A stretch of 64,000 bases of DNA from Azolla caroliniana (taxonomy: Eukaryota > Polypodiophyta): assembly GCA_043228905.1 (NCBI GenBank), contig JBHGNT010000001.1:33542001-33606000 (forward strand). The letters run 5' to 3'. The notes under the pieces are model-generated. The model was given only the letters and a program-made list of their open reading frames with translations. It did no database searches and was not told the DNA's origin. A program made the translations under genes and the position numbers. This document shows positions 22,887 to 36,700 of this stretch, piece after piece. How positions within the stretch are numbered: position 1 is the stretch's first letter; each line of letters opens with the position of its first letter.

Positions 22887-25800
22887 CTGTGGTTTCATCT
22901 TCGAAAAACCAAAACCCCGAAACTGTTTCCTAACATAAACCAAAATTTAAAGCATCAGTATCTGAATGTATTATAATTTCAACTTTGAAACAATTTTGTA
23001 ATCTAAGTAAATCTATAAAGCATCATATTTAAATATGATTTGGACGTGGATAACCTTTTTGCACTACAGCATTGTCATTGTTGTGATCTAACATAAAATG
23101 TCCTTTTCTTGGGATACTCGGTTGACTCCAACACGTTTTCTTTTACATATTCTTGGGTCTCATCGTTTTCTTTTGTTTGGATGCACGGAGGACTACACAT
23201 TGTGCATGCTTTTTTGTCCCTGTTAGATGCAAAATGAAATTTTATTTATTCATTTGTTCTAGGAAGAAGTAAGAAAAGGTTGCATCTAGAGCAAGCTCGG
23301 TGCTAAGATGTTTCTTGCCGCATTTCCACATTGGAAGCTCAATGTCTTATTAGTCCTGTCATTCTGGGTGACAATCAGGATGTCTAGGTAGGGACACGTG
23401 CAACAGTAACTCTACCTTGAAAAAATCTATTCAAGAAGTGGTCGATTAAATGCTAATGGAATAAAAGCTATTCAAGAAATAGTTCTATTATCGATTGTAA
23501 AAAAGTATTCATTAATTCAAAACAAGTCTATCAATAACAGTCTGGAAATGAGATCTTTGTCAATAAAAAGAGCTAAGCTTTTTATGTATGAAGGTAGATT
23601 TAAATTGAAGCTCAGAAGGGGCATTGTTTGGTCAATTTTGATGAGAATGCTCTCTAACAGCACTGAGTAAAAAAATCATTTCTTTATTGTATGTGTATGG
23701 AGGAAAATGAAGATATGGGTTGAGAACTCCTTTTGTAATGAATGGCTTTCAATGTATTTGAGATGATGTGTGGTTGATCCAATGATCATGTGGCATTTAC
23801 TCTTCAAATCTGTACTTTATGAGTTGTTTGTATCAACAGGCTGGGGACAATCTTCGATGCAGTTGTAAAATTTCAGCTATTTCTATATATTAATGAGGGT
23901 CTATATGCAATCAAGGTAGATGCTTTAGTAAATCAATATCATGAGGAATCAATCACACATGCTACAAGATTTGATTCCCTGATTGTAGTTAGATAAGAAT
24001 AATAATACAGGATCAAGGTGTTGAACAAGGGTCTCTTTTGGAGAGATACAAATGTTTCATTGATCATAGTGCAGATAATGGGTTTCCCTCAAGTGAGGAG
24101 CACCTTGTTTGCAAACCCTATTGCAACATAAATATAGATGTAGGACAATAGTACTTATTAAAGGACTCTTCAATAGGGATTTTCCTAGGAGATCTGTGTT
24201 CCAGACTTCTCCAATGATTTCATGGATGGGAATGTGTGAATTATCATTCTCATTACTTCGAATCTATATTCTCCACATTCTTCCTTGATCATAATTTGCC
24301 TGATATTGGATTTAGAATCATGTCACCGTACATACATGAGCCCATTAGTTTATTACAGGCACATTCTTCATGTTTACATCACATAATTTGCATGAGGTAG
24401 CATCAGAAAATAGTTGAAGTCAAAATTTTGACTATACCCACATATTTTCAGATACAACTTTTTTATTGCATAGCTTGTAGATTGTGCTCCATTCGTTTCT
24501 TATATGATATCATCTATTTGATCAGATATTGGTATTAGCTTTTGTATTACAATAGAGGTGAGATGAAATGTCTCCTTCTGTTTTATATATGTACATTTCT
24601 CAAGTAATATACTAAGGTGTATATCTTTCTTGAAAAAAAAAAAAAAAAAGTATGCTTACTAGCATGTGGGTATGGTCAAAATCTAGTGTCATTTTATTAT
24701 CAATCCTAACAAAATGCTAATGAGAGTATATATTTGAAGATGAGCTTGGATATGCAAATATTGTGCAAGTCATGACTCCATAAAGTTAATTGTTATGTCA
24801 TATTGCATGTAGATATCCCACTACTATTTTATTGTTAATTTGGTGCAATGTTCTAAACAATTGATTTTGTATTGTTTTGTCACATGTGAGTTGGTTTCAA
24901 GGGGATTGCAAAGGTTGGAGGGCAACTATGTAAGCGTGAGGCTTTATGGTTATGGTTGGTAGATTCTACAAGACTATTTAAGCTACTAAACACCAAGGAG
25001 TATTGTTTCAACCTATTCTTCTCAACTTACCCATATCCATACATTAAACAATACAAGTTTTCATGGATTATGCTCAATCTTTGTGCAAAAGATTGTTATG
25101 CTTCAAATTTAAGTATTGAAAGATGTTAGGACCATAACAGTTGTACATTATTATCACAATTTATGGAATGTATTGGAGTCAGTCACAAATGGTGTCTCTC
25201 ATTTTCACAAGTAGATATAACGCCACCATAATTTTTTGTTCAATGGTGGTGTGATACAAATGGTTTCAAGAAACACATATTTGACATATCTTTATTTGAA
25301 AACATTGCATTTAGTCACAATTCAATATTAACCATAGGGGCCTCTTGGTTGCAATGTCAATGGTGCCACCTAACCCCTTTGTTATTTTCCAATCTAAATC
25401 ATCCTATGCTCACACATTTGGGATCAAACAGATTTTGGATAGTGAAATTGTTGGTCTCTACCTCCCTAGGGAAAGCAGTTTGTGGCTCAACGTTTGTTGA
25501 TGATATCCTTTCCTCTTTGTATGAGCTACTTCGATTAATGTTCAAATAGTTTTGGTTTATTCTGATATATTTTCCACTAGGTTGAGCCTTAACATTTGTA
25601 AATAAACTAAAGGCTCATGTAGAGAGGCCCTTGTAGAATGGTTTGGTTGGTGAGGTCATGATGCTCACAAATGCAGATTAGTTTGTTTAAGATTCATGCT
25701 AAATTCTCATGTTGAATGTAGGGTTAGCCATTGCATGTTCATTTTGTTATGGCCAATATTTATGCATCGTGCATTTGGCATAGGGTACAATTGATGACTT

Positions 25801-25938
25801 TAATTATATTTGTTCAAGTTTCAAGGCTCAGGATGTACACACACAAAAACAAGGTGTATGGTTATTGAGGTGAATCCTTGTGCTTTTCCCTTTTGAGAGA
25901 TTGCCCACATGTGAGGTTTTTTGTGTGCCCTAATTTTT

Positions 25939-25940
<2 letters not shown>

Positions 25941-25973
<33 letters not shown>
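25941..25973. repeat. (GT)n microsatellite
   Basis: A run of about 16 GT dinucleotides in gene-poor DNA. Confidence 0.95.
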
Positions 25974-25978
<5 letters not shown>

Positions 25979-27992
25979 TAATTAAATTAGGCCATAGGTC
26001 CACTATACCAAGAAACCTTAGATGCTTGAAATATTCTGGCAAATTGAAAATAAGTTAGTTATATATTGGGGAGTGATGGTGACAATAAAAAGTAGTTTTC
26101 ACTAGTCAAACTAGTGGAGTCATGCTTAGAATTCATGTCCTTGTCACATCTTTGTGCACAGATGCATATGTCACAATTATACAAGCATGCACACACACAT
26201 CGACAAAGTATAAGGTCACAATCAATACCTGGATGTATGCCAAGCTTCATTCATATTAGTATTTGTTACTTTATGTTGACACTTAGAGATATCAAATAAC
26301 TAGTACCCATTAGTGCCGAAATGAAAGAAGATTGGATAGTGCGAACATTAATGAGAATCTTTACTTTTAAATTATGCAAAAACATCTATTAGCACCCTAT
26401 ATTTGATAGATTATTGAAATTTGAGACATCCACAATTATATAAATTACTAGAATATTCCTCAACTTTCATATATGACAAATAAACATTAGACATCACTAC
26501 TTAATTGGACTTAAATGTTATTTAATTAAACTTAATACCCCCTTCACTAACTTGATCAACATTTGATTAAGCTTAACCACAAGTAGTGAATAATTAGGAT
26601 GATTAGTTGTGCCACCTAAAATGTACCATGACTTTTATGGTAGTTTTAGGGCATTCGGGCATCCTAGTAAAAAGTTAAAAATTTGGAAATATTCTTGTGC
26701 TTTTACCTTTAAATAACTACAATTATAGTTTTGATGTAGCCAAATGCATCTTTGGTTTGACGTTGACTAAAATCAGCTTGCACTTGCAACATAATGATAC
26801 TTATTTTGGTTGGGACTTTTACTTTCTTCATCCAAGACATATAGTAGTTTGAAGGTGTACTCAAAAGATTCTTTTTGTAGCGCGTGTACCACGCAACGTT
26901 TGCATGTCCTATGTCATGTTATGCAAAATTATGCTATGTGGAGGGAGAATTGCATAAATTTACCATACAGTTCATTTCTAACCTTAAGGGACGTTCATAT
27001 GATAAGGTATATAAATATCTTGCTTCATAAAAGAAGATCGACAAAAAAAAAAGTTGGTATATTATAATTGCATGTATATGTATAGATACGATTTTATTTC
27101 AACTTTACTATGAAATGTACCATATGCATAGGGTATAGATTTAACAAATCGATGCAAAATAATTATTATGGTTCATATTATTGGCAACAAGCATAAAGTG
27201 CAGGTTAATATGAGTAGAATTACACGGTTTGCAATAGAGTCAAATAAACGTTCATACACAGAAACAAAATAAGTGCATACCGTACGTGCAACAGAAAAGG
27301 ATGAAAACATCAATTGCATGTGGGCTTCATGATGATAAGAAAGCCTTTTCAAGTTGTCTCAGTTGCATAGTGGAATGATATTCCAAAATCCACACTTGCT
27401 GCATCTTTAAATGATGAAACAAATTTGGAGTATGGACCGAAAGGAAAGGATTTATAAGTGGAACATAGGGCCCATATTCTAAAACAAATTGTAGGATAAA
27501 ATTAGAATGTGTTGCAATGAAGGATCTATTGTGTGGGAGAAATTCAACAAAAAAAACCTATAAACTCCAAAGTCAAAGACTAACAAGATAGAATTCTCTA
27601 GAATAATCACACCAAGAAGATGATGGTGTACTAGGAGTGCTCTTTCAGTCTTTGTGTCTCCTAAATAGTTAGTAAATCGAACAAAGTGAGGTCCTACTCA
27701 ATAGATAAGTGGATATGGAGTTTATACAAGTGACATGTAGGAATTGATACCTCTACCATGGTCTTTATGCTTATTTGCCTCTCCCTACATCAACATTAGC
27801 AACTTATCCCGTTTAGAAATAATGTTGTCATATGTTGACCTTGCAATTTGTTTTCTCACAATGTATCCCCTTCTGTACAAAATGATATAGCTCATATATT
27901 AGATATAGAGAAACATTGTTGTTTTCTCACCTAGTGCAAGTGTCTCTTTGAAATTTAGGTTTTTGTATTTCGTATGTCACGAGGAATCTAGT

Positions 27993-28757
27993 GAATATTC
28001 GCTAAGATACCAATGAATTGTTACAAAGTTGTTTGAAACGAAAGTGGTTACGTTCAGCCATAGTAACATATCAATAAAAGATAAAGCCTAGCAAACAAAA
28101 CATTTATGTAGAAAATCATACAAGAACAAGTTGAAGCATGGGTAGGGCTTCTAAGGTTTCTTTCAAACAAGAATATGACATGAATAAGAACCACCTAGAG
28201 TGTAACAATCACAAGGCAAATATTGTTGGGAAGGAGAAGTTGTAATTAGCCTTGAAGCAAATATCTTTCTCCCAAAAACCTGACCTTAACCTTGTCATTA
28301 TTTATTCCTTCTATGTTTGTTGTAAGTTTAGAAGCTTGATGTACAATGGATTTAAGAGACTTGTAACTTATCACATAAGGGTCAATATATGAGTTTTCAT
28401 ACAATGATCAAGCATGAGTGAGAACCAATGCCAGCAAAGGACTACGAACCAAGGTCATATATGACATACAAACACTTTGAAGTAAAGTTGTGTGCAATTT
28501 TTTCCCTACCTCAAAATGGGATGAGTACCTAAAGTCTCTTAAATCCATTGTACATCAAGCTTCTAAATTCTTGAACCAACTAGAAATTTTGCAAGAGTAA
28601 CCCCCACCATATGAAAGTAAACACTTTCATTTCAAACAAATTTGTAACAATTCATTGGTACCTTAGCCACTTTCGTTTCGAATGAGTTACATATTGTTAC
28701 AAATGAATTGGCTAAGGTGCCAATGAATTGTTACAAATTTGTTTAAAACAAAAGTGG
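27993..28757. repeat. Foldback cluster of nested inverted repeats
   Basis: A family of about 48 bp (core ccaatgaattgttacaaa) occurs in forward orientation near 28000-28048 and 28708-28757, and inverted at 28622-28670. The last two form a hairpin with an approximately 38 bp loop. Inside lies a second inverted pair, a perfect 36 bp match between 28326-28361 and 28533-28568. No transposase is visible. It resembles a foldback or MITE-derived structure. Confidence 0.75.
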
Positions 28758-29267
28758 CAAATGTGCAAATCCTTGGAGCGATGATTACAAGGTGAGTGAG
28801 CTGCAGTTGGAGCTGTAGTTGGAGCTGGAGGTCGAGCCTTTCTATTTTGTTCATCTAATCTTCAATTCAGTCTTGAGGCGAAGCGCTCGAATGAGGACTA
28901 AAAGATACAGGGGCCCACCAAGCCCTCTGTACGTACAACTTATGGTCATCGTGTGTAAGCATATGACCTAATAAGACTCCCTGCCATCGGCCATTGCCAT
29001 CAACATGTGAACTATCTAACTCTTCGCATTGCATTGAGTCACGAGGTTCGAAAGTGGGATCGTGTGTACATGGCCATGTTTTGCGACCGGACACTCACTT
29101 TCCAATCTTTCTTTCGATCGAACTAGTGTCACCTCCCCAAATTAATTGCATGGTACATATACATATACATATATATGTATATAAAAACATAACAAAACCT
29201 TCTTTGGCCAAGTAAAACCCAAAGTCACTAAAACAGAGCAATTCCTTCCTTTCAGTGAGCACCTTCT

Positions 29268-29292
29268 TCTTCTTCTTCTTCTTCTTCTTCTT
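29268..29292. repeat. (TTC)n tract in the likely HIPP 5' UTR
   Basis: About eight TTC repeats lie about 30 bp upstream of the HIPP start codon, consistent with a pyrimidine-rich plant leader. Confidence 0.85.
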
Positions 29293-29323
29293 CACGAGAG
29301 AGACAGAGTTCCCAGACAGAGAG

Positions 29324-30963
29324 ATGGCGAATGACAAGAAAACAGAAGGTGGGAAAAATCCTACCAAAGTAGAGGTACTCGCTTCCTTCCTCTCATCTCT
29401 TTTCTAATATTTCTTCTCTCTTTTTTGATCTCGGTGTTTTCCTCCTCCTCCTTCTCTCATTCTATGTTTTTGCCTCATTTTAGCTCAGTGTGTCTTATCT
29501 CTCTTGTCTCTTTTGATGCTCTCCTTTAGACCATCCATTTGAAAGTATTCATACATTGTGAAGGTTGCAAGAAGAAAGTGAAGAGAACTCTCAACGGCAT
29601 TGAAGGTAAAAAGTCATTGTTGATTCCTTTTCTCTTCTGCTTTTCTGAGTTAAAGCCATTATTTCTCTTTGATTTTGTCAGTCACTCTGCATTGTGCAAA
29701 CCTTATGTCCATTACCGTGTGAAATACGCAGTAATATAAAGCTCGATGTCAATGGAAATGCCCTTGTCTATGTGTCCGCATAAATAAGTAACTACTTTGA
29801 TATGTGTTGGATATCATGGCAGTATCATTGCTTTCGTCTCCATTTACCATGTGAAATGCTGTAATGATATGCAGTTGACGTAGTGAAAGGCACTATATCA
29901 TGGTAGATCAACATTGTTGACTTGTCCATTACCATATGAAATGCAGAGTAATATAAAAGGAGCGCTATGCCCTTGGATCATGTATGGTGGTCGTATTGTC
30001 ATGTTTCTGCTGATCAGTTGGGTTAATGAAGCGGAAGAAGCAGCAATAGTAATAGTGGGGTTTAGGGATATGCACACTAATGGAAGCCTATGCTAGGATT
30101 TAAGGGTTTAAGGATATATATATATATATATATATATGCAAATGTATATATAGTGTTTAATGCGATGCATGCATACATGGGCGTGGACATGCATCCAAGT
30201 AGTATATATAATCTAGCTTGACCTACACATAGGAAAATAAATTATATCAGGGTTTGTGGCATCATACATGTGCTGCTGTTGCATTTGTACACATATCTTT
30301 TACGCGTACACATCTCATCCACATAAATTTGCTTGGTTTTTTTCTTGGAGCTCAATATCTCTTAAATTGTTTCATATGTTTAATTTAGGTGTGCAATCTG
30401 TGGATGTGGATGGGAGACTTGGAAAAGTGACTATAACAAGCACAATGGACTCTGCAGTGCTCATAAAAAAGCTCGAGAAGGCAGGCAAAATGGCTGAGCT
30501 CATTCCAAATGGCGGTGGTGGTGGCAAAGGGAAGGAACAGCCTAAAGGAGACAAGAAGGAAGCAAATGATGAGACAATAGGAGCAAAAGAGAATGAGAAG
30601 AAGGGTGCCAATGGAACTGAGAACAACAATGATGACACAAATAAGAAACCAAATAGCAAAAATCAAGAGAACAACAAAAACAACAGCAATAGCAGTAACA
30701 ATGGTCAAGGTGGTAAAAAGAAGAAAGGTGGTGGTGGTATGGAACTGAGTGTGGAGGCATCAAATGAATCAGGTGCAGGCATGGGCTCATCTTATGAATC
30801 GGGTGTGAATACGTTCAATGATCCGGGTATGAACAAAAACATGGCTAATAGGAACATTGCCCCGATGATGGTTGAGACAGGTTATTCCACCACCATGGAA
30901 TCTGCAGAGTATGCAACCCATATGTTTAGTGATGAAAATGCCAACAATTGCATTATCATGTAG
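29324..30963 (+). CDS. Heavy-metal-associated isoprenylated plant protein, HIPP-like (233 aa)
   Basis: Three exons: 29324-29374, 29530-29605 and 30389-30963, splicing in frame. After a short basic start (MANDKKTEGGKN) comes one HMA domain of about 65 residues with the metal-binding motif HCEGC within VFIHCEGCKKKVKRTL, then VQSVDVDGRLGKVTI. The rest is a low-complexity tail: a Gly run, a Lys/Glu/Asn-rich region (NNKNNSNSSNN) and a basic KKKKGGGG patch. The protein ends in CIIM, a CaaX box for C-terminal prenylation. HIPPs are plant-specific, bind heavy metals through the CxxC, and are held at membranes or in nuclei by the lipid anchor; several are stress-responsive. The first intron interrupts just before the HMA domain, as is usual in the family. 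I cannot assign a specific HIPP number. Confidence 0.9.
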
Positions 30964-33709
30964 GACCTCATTTTTCCTTTATTTTTAACCATCATTATGA
31001 AATTAGTCTTTGTAGCCACCCCCCAATATTTCTTTTTGATAACCCAAATTATATTAGTCACCATATTTTTCACGAAGATGAAATAAGAAAAGCTGGTATC
31101 CTGTCAGGAATCATGGACAAAAAAGGAACTGAGTTTATTTGTCTATAGGTAGTAAAAGACAAAGCACATGGAAAGAGGGTTAAAAAGACACCGCACCAAA
31201 AAACAAAACCTATAACCAGGAACCTTGGCATATACTGCAATGCAAGCAGATCCAAGAGCAGTTTTCAATGTAAATAATGTCTAATTGAGCAGAGTAGTTA
31301 AATTTTAAAAAGGATCTCTGGTGGCATTTATGTTCTATGCTGCGTTTGTATCAATTATATGTATCTCTGTCTCTGTCTCTCTGTATATAAACCCACATGT
31401 ATATATATATCATGTGTATGTAACATTTTCATAAGCACGTGCATGCTCATTTACACAAGTACATCCACATCCATATCTATGCCACAAAGCGCATGTCTAT
31501 ACATATGCACAGGCACATGCATTTATATGATAGCGCATGTGCACATGAATATGAATGTGTATATTGTGAAAGTAGTTATTTGAGAGGACTAATGATTACT
31601 TGTCATTGTGGATGATTACTGAAATTTGATATAATTAGTATGAGTAATTTCAAGTAGACGTTTATTCTCTTTGGTAGTCACTACCATTGTAGCCAGATCC
31701 TAGACCTCCCACCAATATCTGTTTGTTAATCATCATCCATAAACAGAACTGAGCAAGAGTTTTGGATCAGACTTAATGCAGTTTGGGTAAAAACAAAATA
31801 CATCGTTTTGACCAAGTGTCAGATAGTTTTATTATTAAATGACACTTTGTATTCATGTTTAGTCACCAGCATCTAGTTACTCAAGATCTTGTCAACAAGT
31901 TTGTTGGAATCTTTCAGGCAATTATAACAGCTAACTTTGTTGGAATCGACATGAAATGTTGGGACAACTCTATGAGGGAATGCATATTTAGTTTTTATTT
32001 TCATTATGGCTAATGCATTATGTTTGTCTGTATTATTGTAGCCTATTACAGCTATGAATTATGATTATTTTAATTACAGCTAAGAAACAATTAATCAATC
32101 ATAAACGTACTCAAACATCATTCTTGATTTCCGTAAGATTCTTTAAAGCCCCCCCCCCACCAATAATTGTTTGCCTGAACTTGTATACGTCAAGTTGTAA
32201 TCTTGTGTTCTAATAATCTTTCATAATCTACAGTGCTCTCTTAGTCATCTTTTCCATCTTGTGTATTTTTAATCTAAAAATGAAAATATATCTCCACACC
32301 ACTTTTAGGAAACATCTTTATAAAGATTAAAAGTGGAAAATTATTTACACCTCATCAATTCTTACTCTTAGTGAATGATGATATACATATATACATACCA
32401 ATGTTTTGTAACAAGAAAAGTACTTACTAATCTATTATGAAAATCTCAGTATTACTAACCTGTGTTTAATACCCCTTTCCATGGCAATGATCTCAAGTGT
32501 TTTCCACACCAACCCCTCAAGTATCCACCCTCCTCTAACATGGGCTATACTCCCAAAGACATTATTGATATTGATGAAATTTACATAAATGGACTTATGA
32601 AGATTATGGAAATGTCATACTTAAACTAAAACTATGCCACCACACCATGGGGTAGAGCAACTTCAAATTTGTTTAAACTTGGTCAAATGTGTAGACACAT
32701 AATAGCACACTCAAACTAGTTTTCCAATTACTAAACATGCAAATATGCATAGGCTTTGTCATGTTTCATTAGAAAAACATATTTCTTCTGATCAATCCAC
32801 AAATGAAAATTCTCTGGCAAGGTAATGCTTATCAGTACTAATTCCAGGGAAGAAAAATATCATGACTACAATGCTTCCTTTACATATATACTTTGGTTAA
32901 ATGACTATTTACTATTTTCTTAAGATAAAACGCTAAAAATGTTAAAAAGGAATTCAATATATTAAGCACCTCATACTATATATACTACATACATATATGT
33001 ACATGGATAATATTGTCACAGTTACAAAGTTTGCAGTGAGGGGAGGGGGCCTCAATGCAAGAACCAAACAGTTGTTCTTCAGTACCTACACGGTGAAATA
33101 TTCACAATGTTACTGTAATTCCAATCAAGTTTCGGGTCTCCGAGGCATTACCCTGTAGAACTCACAAAAAACTCCGGCATCCCATCTATTCAAATTCCTC
33201 TCGGTCAACCATTTCTTAAAAACCTAGAAAAGAATGGATATTTTCAACAAGCATGTAGCAAGGGATGGTAGTTATTTGGATAGGTCAAACTGCATAAAGC
33301 AGGGAATTGCATTTAGGGTTAGTTATCTGGATCTTTTAAAATGCATATAGCATGGGATGTCAGATAAACAGAATGTCAGAGAAAGCCTTCATTCTTGTAT
33401 GTATATTTAAGGCTGAAGAAAGCTATTCTTGTTGGAACTACTTTCAATAGCTTGCCATTTTAATCCATTCTTCCGTTCAGAAAATGAATCGACCAAATAG
33501 AAATATGAACTTCGGTTTGCATTGGTACTCTGATTGAAGTTACTTTTGATAGTGTCTAGAAAGAACCCACACACTAATATTAGCTGGTCATTTCAAACCA
33601 TTTTTGGTTCAGAAATGAATCGGTCATGTTGTAAAAAAGCTATGAACTCGGAACTTTAGCCAAGCATGCATTCTTGCTGATGTATTGACAACTTTTCATG
33701 TGATTTCTG
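30964..33709. other. Intergenic region between convergent genes
   Basis: This holds the 3' flanks of the HIPP (+) and UBP (-) genes. Around 31340-31570 there is ATGT/ACAT low-complexity DNA. A possible minus-strand terminal exon of the UBP gene lies at 33223-33125. Otherwise I see nothing coding. Confidence 0.5.
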
Positions 33710-36700
33710 CTACTCAACTGCTGGCCAAAAACAAGACGAGAAGCAGAATTTTTCGCATGCATTGAGAATATGCAAAACATACTGACTTGCTGATTCAAAG
33801 AATGTGTGCCTTAGTTTCGGAGCTGTGGTAACAGTATCAGAGGACAGAGAATCTTCTTTCTTGCTACATTTGTTATCATCAATCTCTGGCTTACTAACCT
33901 TATTCATTCCTATGCTTGCATGTTTTAACTCAGAGTTATCATCTTCACTAGTTGTGCTAGACTTGATACATGAGCCTTCATCCATTACTTGCGCATTGTC
34001 AACTACCTCTGTCACAAGGGCTTTATTCACAAATGTAGAAGACAGTCCACTTTTATCCATCATCTCTCCTTTATCTAACTCGAAAAGCTGTGTCTCTTGA
34101 ACTCCATATTCATTCAAGCAACCATCTAACTGAATCTCATTAGTTCTACTGCAACTGATGGTCCTGTGAGATGGATTCATGTTTTGTGTTTCCATTGCTT
34201 TCGTGTTCCGAACATAGAAAAGTATATATGCTTTTTGCTCAAGCACGGTCCTTTCACTAACTTCAGAAACCTGGAACATGTTCAACCATCAATTGTTATG
34301 ACAAATGCCGAATGTTGAATGCGGTAAATACCCAACAAGTTAAATATTTAGAACACACTCGGAACATACCCTACTATCATCCATGAGATGCCACATATTT
34401 TTTAGTGTTCGCACAAAACAATAGTAGTGTCCCGAAGAGGTTGACCGACCAGAATGTACTAAGACTGCAAACAATGAGTATTTCAAGTCTTTGTCCTGTT
34501 GGGATGTCCAAAACATGTATCACCAGCAATTATTACATAGGGAAAGTAATATATAGCATGAGAATCGGTGCAAAAATTATTGAATACAAACAAATAACAT
34601 GTACCATGCGATTCAATGCAGATTTGGGATAAAGACCCGTACGCATAATGAAGACATAAAATGAGAATCTAAAGCTCCAAGACCAAGTGTATACATGCAA
34701 TAACTACATACAAACAAATAACATGTACCATGCAATTCAATGCAGATTTGGGATAAAGACCCGTACGCATAATGAAGACATAAAATGAGAATCTAAAGCT
34801 CCAAGACCAAGTGTATACATGCAATAACTACACATGGCAAATAAGGCACAAAAATGAAATCTAGGGAAAATTTGTAGATTGATTACAAGCAATCACTAGA
34901 GAAGGCTAATAAGACGAACATACAATGAGATTGAGAGCAAGATTGTAGATTGTGTACCAGCAATAATTAAGAAGGCAACTAAAAAACGAGAATAGGATAT
35001 AGTGCAAATTATAAATTTCTTATAAGAAATCAGTACAGAAGGAAAAGAAGATATATAATGAGATTAAGTGCAAGATTCTAGATTGTATACAAGCACTTAC
35101 TAGATAAAGTAAATAAGAATTAAAATGAAATGTAGGGCAAAGACTGTAGATCAAGATCAGGTGTAACAAGCTAAAATTGTATAAGGAAAATAGAGCACAA
35201 TAATGAGATTAAGTGCAAGTTCGAAGATCAGAACAAGAGTATGAAGTAATTATCAGATGCATCAAAGAAGACACAAAAGGATATGTCGTACATGATATCA
35301 ATTAAGCCCATTGTTTACAGAACACAAGTAATCATTTCATAAGAAATTAGATCAACATTATGGATCGAGTCCATACCTCTCCCCCACTTACAAACGGCTT
35401 CAAGTCAAGAGTTCTATCAAATTGGATCTTCTTGTCTATTTTCCCCGAGCTACTGAAACGCTTAAAATGTACTGTGAGAACCTGAGGTGCGGTATCGATT
35501 GTAAACTGTTTCAATGCACGTACTTTTTTGTTACATTTGCTACATTGGTATCTATTGTCTCCATCCAGGACCTCTACAGCAGTAAAGTGATTAAATGCCT
35601 TGTGCAAAGAATCTGCTCTTACAACTTCAAGGCTGAGATCTAGGAAAGGATCATAAGTGTTGGAACAATGTGAGCACTGAGCGCACTTCACCTAGCCATC
35701 AACCAAAATATAAGCTTTTTTTGGCAAAAAGGATAAAAAAAAGAAGCAAAATAGATCTCCCAAAAAGCATTTATACTTGGCTTCTTAGTTGTCCTCCGAA
35801 TACACTTTGGATGAAAGTTTCCCCTATAGGTAGTTCAATAGGAGAGCAATTTCTTAGTGCCTCTATCAGATACCTCATGTATTCATGAGCGTCTTCTTGA
35901 CGCCACATTCGGAAAGAACGTGAAATGCCTGGTATATTTCAATCATCAAGGAGGGACAAGATATTAAATACCTTCTGCACGTTTCAATGCTCTTCATATA
36001 AGAGAAAACACAATAATAGGATACAGGTCAAGTTCTTCACAAGAGAAGTTGGGGAGATAATCCTTTCAGGTGATCTGAGAACCTCCTTTACGTGATGTTC
36101 CAAAGCACACATGGCACAAAATCCTGCAACTTTGCCTGCAAAAATAAAACAACGAAGGATAAACTTATCACTCTTTCCAAAAGAGAGAAAGTTAATCGAC
36201 ATTCTTTTTTCTTTTCATTTTGAGATAAAATGTCATAGGAGCATGACTTTAAAAATGTTAGGAGCATGTGCTTGATACGTAAGAGGTCCTAGGATCATGG
36301 CATTATATGTTTGGCACATTCTTACAGGGAATAATCAGTTCAGATTTCCAAAACAATATTTATCTTGAGCAAAAATATATGCAAAGTTCCTCATTGGATT
36401 GATATCAAGCTTCTGCGATCTCATCAAAGATTAAAGTTTGTAATTTCTTCATATACAAACGCCCTTGAGATACCATTAGTTGACAGGATTCGCAATAAAG
36501 TACCAAACATATCAGATTCATCGAGATAACCTACTCTTGATGATCATTCAACACAAATCTACATCAAGAAATTTGGTAGTCTATACTCCAATATATATGA
36601 TGCACTATTTTCTTGACCTCCCAGACTTTTTGTTTTCCCTTTTAGGTGTTCTCCACCAGCAACTTCAGAAAACTCAATCATCGTTTTAGTCAATGAGGGT

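Larger units (their letters stand above)
21930..27992. other. Gene-poor AT-rich region
   Basis: This begins with the PPR 3' flank. It contains the 113 bp duplication at 22661-22886, a 17-base poly-A run at 24633-24649, and a (GT)n tract at 25941-25973. I found no coding exon, RNA gene or clear transposon protein. The poly-A could mark an old retroposed insertion, but nothing upstream of it is recognisable. Confidence 0.55.
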
